From: Caballeronia sp. SBC1
GTDB taxonomy: Bacteria > Pseudomonadota > Gammaproteobacteria > Burkholderiales > Burkholderiaceae
Length of the DNA stretch: 64,000 nucleotides
Reading direction: 5' to 3'
Assembly (NCBI RefSeq): GCF_011493005.1
Contig: NZ_CP049157.1
Span: 1,612,001 to 1,676,000 of the forward strand
The notes under the pieces are model-generated. The model made no database searches. It was not told the origin of the DNA and was given only the letters and a program-made list of their open reading frames with translations. Below are positions 63,645-64,000 of the stretch, in pieces. Position 1 is the stretch's first letter, and each line of letters begins with the position of its first letter. A program made the translations under genes and the position numbers.

Positions 63645-64000
63645 GCGCGGACTCCGGCAAACTGGTTCAGATAGTCGTGTGCTTGCTCCACACTGCGCGG
63701 CGGCGGGCTCGGTTCGAGGCCGATCATTCGCGCGAGGTTGTTGCCGAGATAATCCTCGAGCGTGTCTTCGTCGAGATTGAGACCTTGCGGCGGCTCGTGG
63801 CACAGGACTTCAAGCAGGCGCAGCCACATGCCCGGTTCGTTAGGCGGTGTGTCGGAGCCGTACAGGATCTTGTGCGTGGGTAGCACCTTTGCAAATTCGA
63901 CAATGCGCGATTGCAGGCACCAGCTCGATTCGCAATAGACGTTGGGGGTATCCATCGCCATCTGGAACGGCTCGAAGCAATACACACCACCGGTCTGCAC
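63641..64000 (-). CDS. Paralogous amidohydrolase-2 family protein, 5' part beyond window
   Basis: The last 119 codons of a second amidohydrolase. It parallels the adjacent protein closely: MAMDTPNVYCESSWCLQSRI versus MAMDTPNVYCESGWCYQSRI, and ILYGSDTPPNEPGMWLRLLE versus IVFGTDSPPNEPGMWLRELE. The frame is open at the window edge, so the N-terminal metal His residues cannot be checked. Its stop overlaps the next gene's start (ATGA). A tandem duplication or a two-subunit enzyme are both possible. Confidence 0.9.
   Translation of the reverse strand: MQTGGVYCFEPFQMAMDTPNVYCESSWCLQSRIVEFAKVLPTHKILYGSDTPPNEPGMWLRLLEVLCHEPPQGLNLDEDTLEDYLGNNLARMIGLEPSPPPRSVEQAHDYLNQFAGVRA

Noticed and set aside
62646..63674. 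342-codon frame on the plus strand
   Set aside because: It is antisense to the ACMSD-like amidohydrolase, whose metal motifs are intact. No signature is seen in the plus-strand translation.

Overview
The window looks like a chromosomal segment of a Burkholderiales bacterium, most likely a Paraburkholderia/Caballeronia-type member of the Burkholderiaceae. The grounds are GC-rich coding throughout, a CepI/CepR-like quorum-sensing locus with an RsaM (DUF4902) gene between luxR and luxI, an AidA gene beside it, and protein sequences typical of that family. I see no rRNA, tRNA, CRISPR array, transposase or prophage gene. Assignments rest on reading the sequence and on family knowledge; no database search was run.

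Left region (1-10634): a low-oxygen/stress island. It has an FNR-type regulator with all four Fe-S cysteines, a receiver-only protein, a NarL-type response regulator with its histidine kinase, three universal stress proteins, a zinc alcohol dehydrogenase, a second cytoplasmic PAS kinase, an OmpW-like porin and a CBS-BON protein. Five FNR-type sites lie in the four intergenic regions that matter, so the genes look like one regulon, resembling the low-oxygen-activated (lxa) locus described in Burkholderia cenocepacia.

10976-22843: a cupin gene divergent from a gadB-gadC glutamate acid-resistance pair, an old-yellow-enzyme/quinone-oxidoreductase operon with a divergent LysR regulator, a KimA-like APC transporter, and a decaying second kdp locus (kdpB lacks its 5' two thirds, kdpC carries an in-frame TGA). 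A dienelactone hydrolase follows.

22905-29257: a seven-gene, LysR-linked catabolic operon of unknown substrate (hydrolase, two SDRs, GST, quinone oxidoreductase, NIPSNAP, DUF3237). One SDR is frameshifted at a homopolymer.

29424-33132: quorum sensing (aidA, luxR, rsaM, luxI with a lux box), a strong terminator and a cytochrome P450 relic.

33177-41131: GNAT, then a GlxA-type regulator, creatinase, glyA, a relic of purU and an MHS-family transporter, i.e. a creatine/sarcosine-to-serine module whose sarcosine oxidase genes seem to have been lost; then an AraC regulator and a methyltransferase.

41264-45553: a small copper-type locus (CopC, outer-membrane protein, DUF2946), mntH, and a Phd/VapC toxin-antitoxin pair with a palindromic operator.

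45788-54135: an intact kdpFABCDE potassium operon preceded by a KdpE-type operator and a translationally coupled 34-residue membrane peptide. 54224-56284: small envelope genes (lytic transglycosylase, UspA-like).

56410-64000: a minus-strand cluster reading from the right edge: two tandem amidohydrolases, UbiD, UbiX, a His-rich CobW GTPase, an NCS2 permease and an 8-oxoguanine-deaminase-like enzyme. This is a candidate undescribed pathway for a (hetero)aromatic acid.
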